Assembly: GCA_020086605.1 (NCBI GenBank)
Contig: JACBWW010000004.1
Coordinates: 14,854,932-14,918,931, forward strand
From: Lanius collurio
Taxonomy: Eukaryota > Chordata > Aves > Passeriformes > Laniidae
DNA: 64,000 nt
Direction of reading: 5' to 3'
The notes beneath the pieces are model-generated. The model had not been told where the DNA came from. It saw only the letters and a program-made list of their open reading frames with translations, and searched no databases. Position 1 is the first letter of the stretch; the number at the start of each line of letters is the position of its first letter. Positions 61,381 to 64,000 of the stretch are shown in pieces. Position numbers and translations under genes: made by a program.

Positions 61381-64000
61381 AACCTCGTCTGACTTCTTTC
61401 CCAGCCTTCATGATTATCTCTCCATGTTTAGATGTTTCCTTATGCCATTGCTGGTAATCCTCTCCCTGCATCCCCAGTATGCTTGTTTTTCAGTCACTGT
61501 GTGAACATGGCTTTTTGTCTCTGACTGGCAGAGATGTTCTGGACTGTCCACCAGAGAAAGATTTTGCATCCTTACAGAAAAACCCCATGATACATTTTTA
61601 TGAATGACTGCATAAAATCTACCATAAAATAAGAGGTTCATAGGCTCCCTCAAATCACCTCAGCCCTACCATAATGTCTTCAGATAGCAGATACACAAAA
61701 CTTCCATTACTGAGCTTTCTGTTCCCTAATCTTTTCTATGGATCATATAATTTTACTCAGGGCAGTAAACAAACTTAGAAGAACTAAGAATATTAAACCA
61801 CATAAAATTAGGTCATAAACTACGTAGTACCACAATGGCAGGTTGCAGTTCTAGTCACTGAAGAATAAGAGATTTAAACCTGTAATAATTCTGTTATGAT
61901 GTATATATTGATTTTAAAAAATGGTTTTTGCATTAAATATCAATAGATACCTGTAGATATATTCTAGAACTGTGGAAAACTTTAAGTAGTTTATGAATTT
62001 TTAAAAGAATTTTAATACATACAATGCTCCCTTTTTGTCTAAATTATGTGGTGCTAAGACAGCGCAAGCATTTCAGAAACAGACAATCGCACCAAAGAAG
62101 AAAAAAAAGAACTTGAAATTTTAGTTATTGTTCTGAACAAAACTGTTTCATCTCACAAATATGGAGTCTTAGAGCATCTCAATGATTTTGTTCTTCTATT
62201 TTGCAATAATTGAAAACTCTAATGTGAGCAAGGGTTTAGTCCATAGTAATTAGGTCAGATGAGACTTGGAAAAAATGGAAAGCCTCCTGGAACTATGCCC
62301 ACTGTGTCTATTTCACCTAAAATTAATATGACTTTGCTCCAACAAGTTAATGAGGATTTCAGCTATTATTTCATTATGAACAAACTCATTCTTTTTAATT
62401 ATATATGATTAGATTAAAAGCTCCCCCAAATGATCTATAATTATTATTAAATTATTAATATGACAAATACTTTTGAAATGTTTTCGGCAAGCTAAAATTA
62501 CTGGGTTTTCATCGAGAATTTTTCTAAGTTTTTAATGGTGATATTTCTTTCTGTTTTTGCCAAAACCTCAAATAAGGTGAATATTTGCTGTGTTAAAAGG
62601 ACTACATATCTGCAGTCACTTAACAAACAGTACCAGCAACTCAGCCCCCACGGAATACAGAGATGTATATGTGCAAATGTACTGTCCAATGGACACTGTC
62701 ACAAGCTGGCAGGCAATGAGAGTGCCAAAGTCAGGAAAGAAGCCATGAATCGTGATCTGCAATTCCTTCTCCAAGCACAAACACAAGTAAGCCTGGCAAA
62801 TCATTAAACACCTTTTGAAGGTCACTGCTTTAAATGTCACCCAATTATTCTATTAATATGGGTTTATTTATATGATTGCTTCCTTTGTGGTATTCAAAAC
62901 TAGCCTAGATTGAACACTACAATTTATACAGTAGTTGAATGTACAGTATTAGCATTGAATGACCTATGAATATGACATTTTTTAATGGAACTAATTCTCA
63001 AAACACAATCAAACTTCAGAGCTGCTAGAAATGTTACAGTAGCTCCTACAAAAAGGGAAAAGCAGTGTTATGTTTAAGGTTTCAATTGTATCCTTTTTTT
63101 TGTTTTTGAGAAATCTGTAAAATGAAAGGGTTTCCCCTTTCATGGGATAACAATCTGACCTCCTGTGACCATCCAAACTCCTGTTCTTCACTGCAATATT
63201 TCACATCAGAGGAGGCATTAAAGACTTTTTGTTCCTTGTGTCAAATCAAAACTTCTGTATTGTATTCTGAGCTCTTGTTCCTTAGGCTAAATTGCTTTAA
63301 TCCCATGCTTCAATTGCAAAAAGAAAGTTAGCTCAAAACTCAATATGAGAATTGACATTAGTAGAAAAGATATTTTGCTGTGAAAATGGATAGTCTGAAT
63401 CAGCTGACATTCCTTAAGTGCTCTGAGATGTTCAAATGAAAGTTGCCAGCACTAATGCCAAATATGGGCTGTAGTATAATTAATGCCATATAACAAAAAT
63501 TGCTGTTTCAAGAAAGAGATTTTGCTGTTTTTACAGTTAAGCTACTACTACAATTGGCTAAGAGAGAGAATGGTATAACAAATGGATCAAGGAATTACTA
63601 GAAAATAATTCCACTGAGAGGTTTAAGTGACATCTTTTACCATAAGAGATCCACCTACACGCAATTTCTAAATATTTATAATAACACCGGTAGGAAATTA
63701 GTGCTATGTAAATCCCTGCAGAATACTTATTTTGCAGGAAATTATTCTATTCAAATAAGAAATTCTAATTTACTTATGTGAATATATGAAAACTAAAGCA
63801 TTAATTATTCATACAAATAAAATGAGAAAATTAATATAGGCTGTATATTACAGTTCCAATACAATATAACCTGATCCCCTCCTCCATGGATATGCAACCT
63901 GCTGTTTTTGCAACTGTGCAAAACTGCCATACAAAAGTTGGATATTTTCAATATCTGAACATTTTCTCAACAATGCAGGATTTGGATGCAAGGTTTCAAG
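61381..64000. other. Unique AT-rich non-coding DNA
   Basis: No gene or transposon family is recognised to the end of the window. A 90-codon frame at 62,535-62,807 with several cysteines and a GTAAGC donor-like site near its end (62,786) was considered as an exon but not accepted. Confidence 0.5.

Noticed and set aside
62535..62807. Cysteine-containing 90-codon frame with a GTAAGC donor-like site
   Set aside because: No family is recognised, the acceptor side is weak, and a minus-strand frame of similar length overlaps it. Not enough to call an exon.

Overview
The window looks like nuclear DNA from a bird, most likely a passerine. The evidence is its repeat content. CR1 LINE fragments occur in both orientations, many 5'-truncated and several ending in the avian CR1 tail (TTCTATGATTCT or its complement). 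A tRNA-Ile-headed, CR1-tailed SINE of the TguSINE1 type lies at 59.1 kb. Avian-type endogenous retrovirus LTRs and a few very old amniote relics (MIR-like SINEs, L3-like CR1) are also present. Base composition is AT-rich throughout, apart from a GC-rich block at about 46.8-47.95 kb. There are no operons, no bacterial promoter or ribosome-binding logic, and no protein-coding gene I can support. Open frames are short and randomly distributed; the longest ones come from a tandem repeat. I read the window as intergenic DNA or the inside of a large intron.

Layout. 0-22.1 kb: mostly unique AT-rich DNA with one CR1 relic (2.2 kb), a poly(A) tract of 28 preceded by AATAAA (17.4 kb), a TA/TG microsatellite (17.57 kb) and a 26-A tract (20.2 kb). 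22.17-22.76 kb: a degraded antisense LTR. 27.57-28.18 kb: an ancient L3-like CR1 copy. 31.1 kb: a CR1 relic. 32.94-35.29 kb: a dense repeat nest, in which a CR1 copy is split by a 968-bp LTR-like insertion carrying a 17-18 bp tandem repeat, followed by an oppositely oriented CR1 and a second ancient CR1 copy. 43.9 kb: a MIR-like SINE. 46.04-48.19 kb: a CR1 copy split by a 1,593-bp LTR-like insertion that holds a ~650-bp minisatellite of 8/10-bp units. 49.97 kb: a CR1 tail. 50.99-51.83 kb: a solo LTR. 52.97 kb: a MIR-like fragment. 59.1-59.5 kb: the TguSINE1-like element and a CR1 fragment side by side. 60.89-61.38 kb: a CR1 3' end. The rest is unique sequence in which I recognise nothing.

The most informative observation is the nested structure at 46.5-48.1 kb and 33.0-33.9 kb. 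In both places the older CR1 copy can be read straight across the insertion. Each insertion starts with TG, ends with CA, is flanked by a short target-site duplication, and carries its own internal tandem array. These are two independent LTR-type insertions with built-in minisatellites. Family names come from recognising sequence patterns without a database search, so subfamily assignments are provisional.
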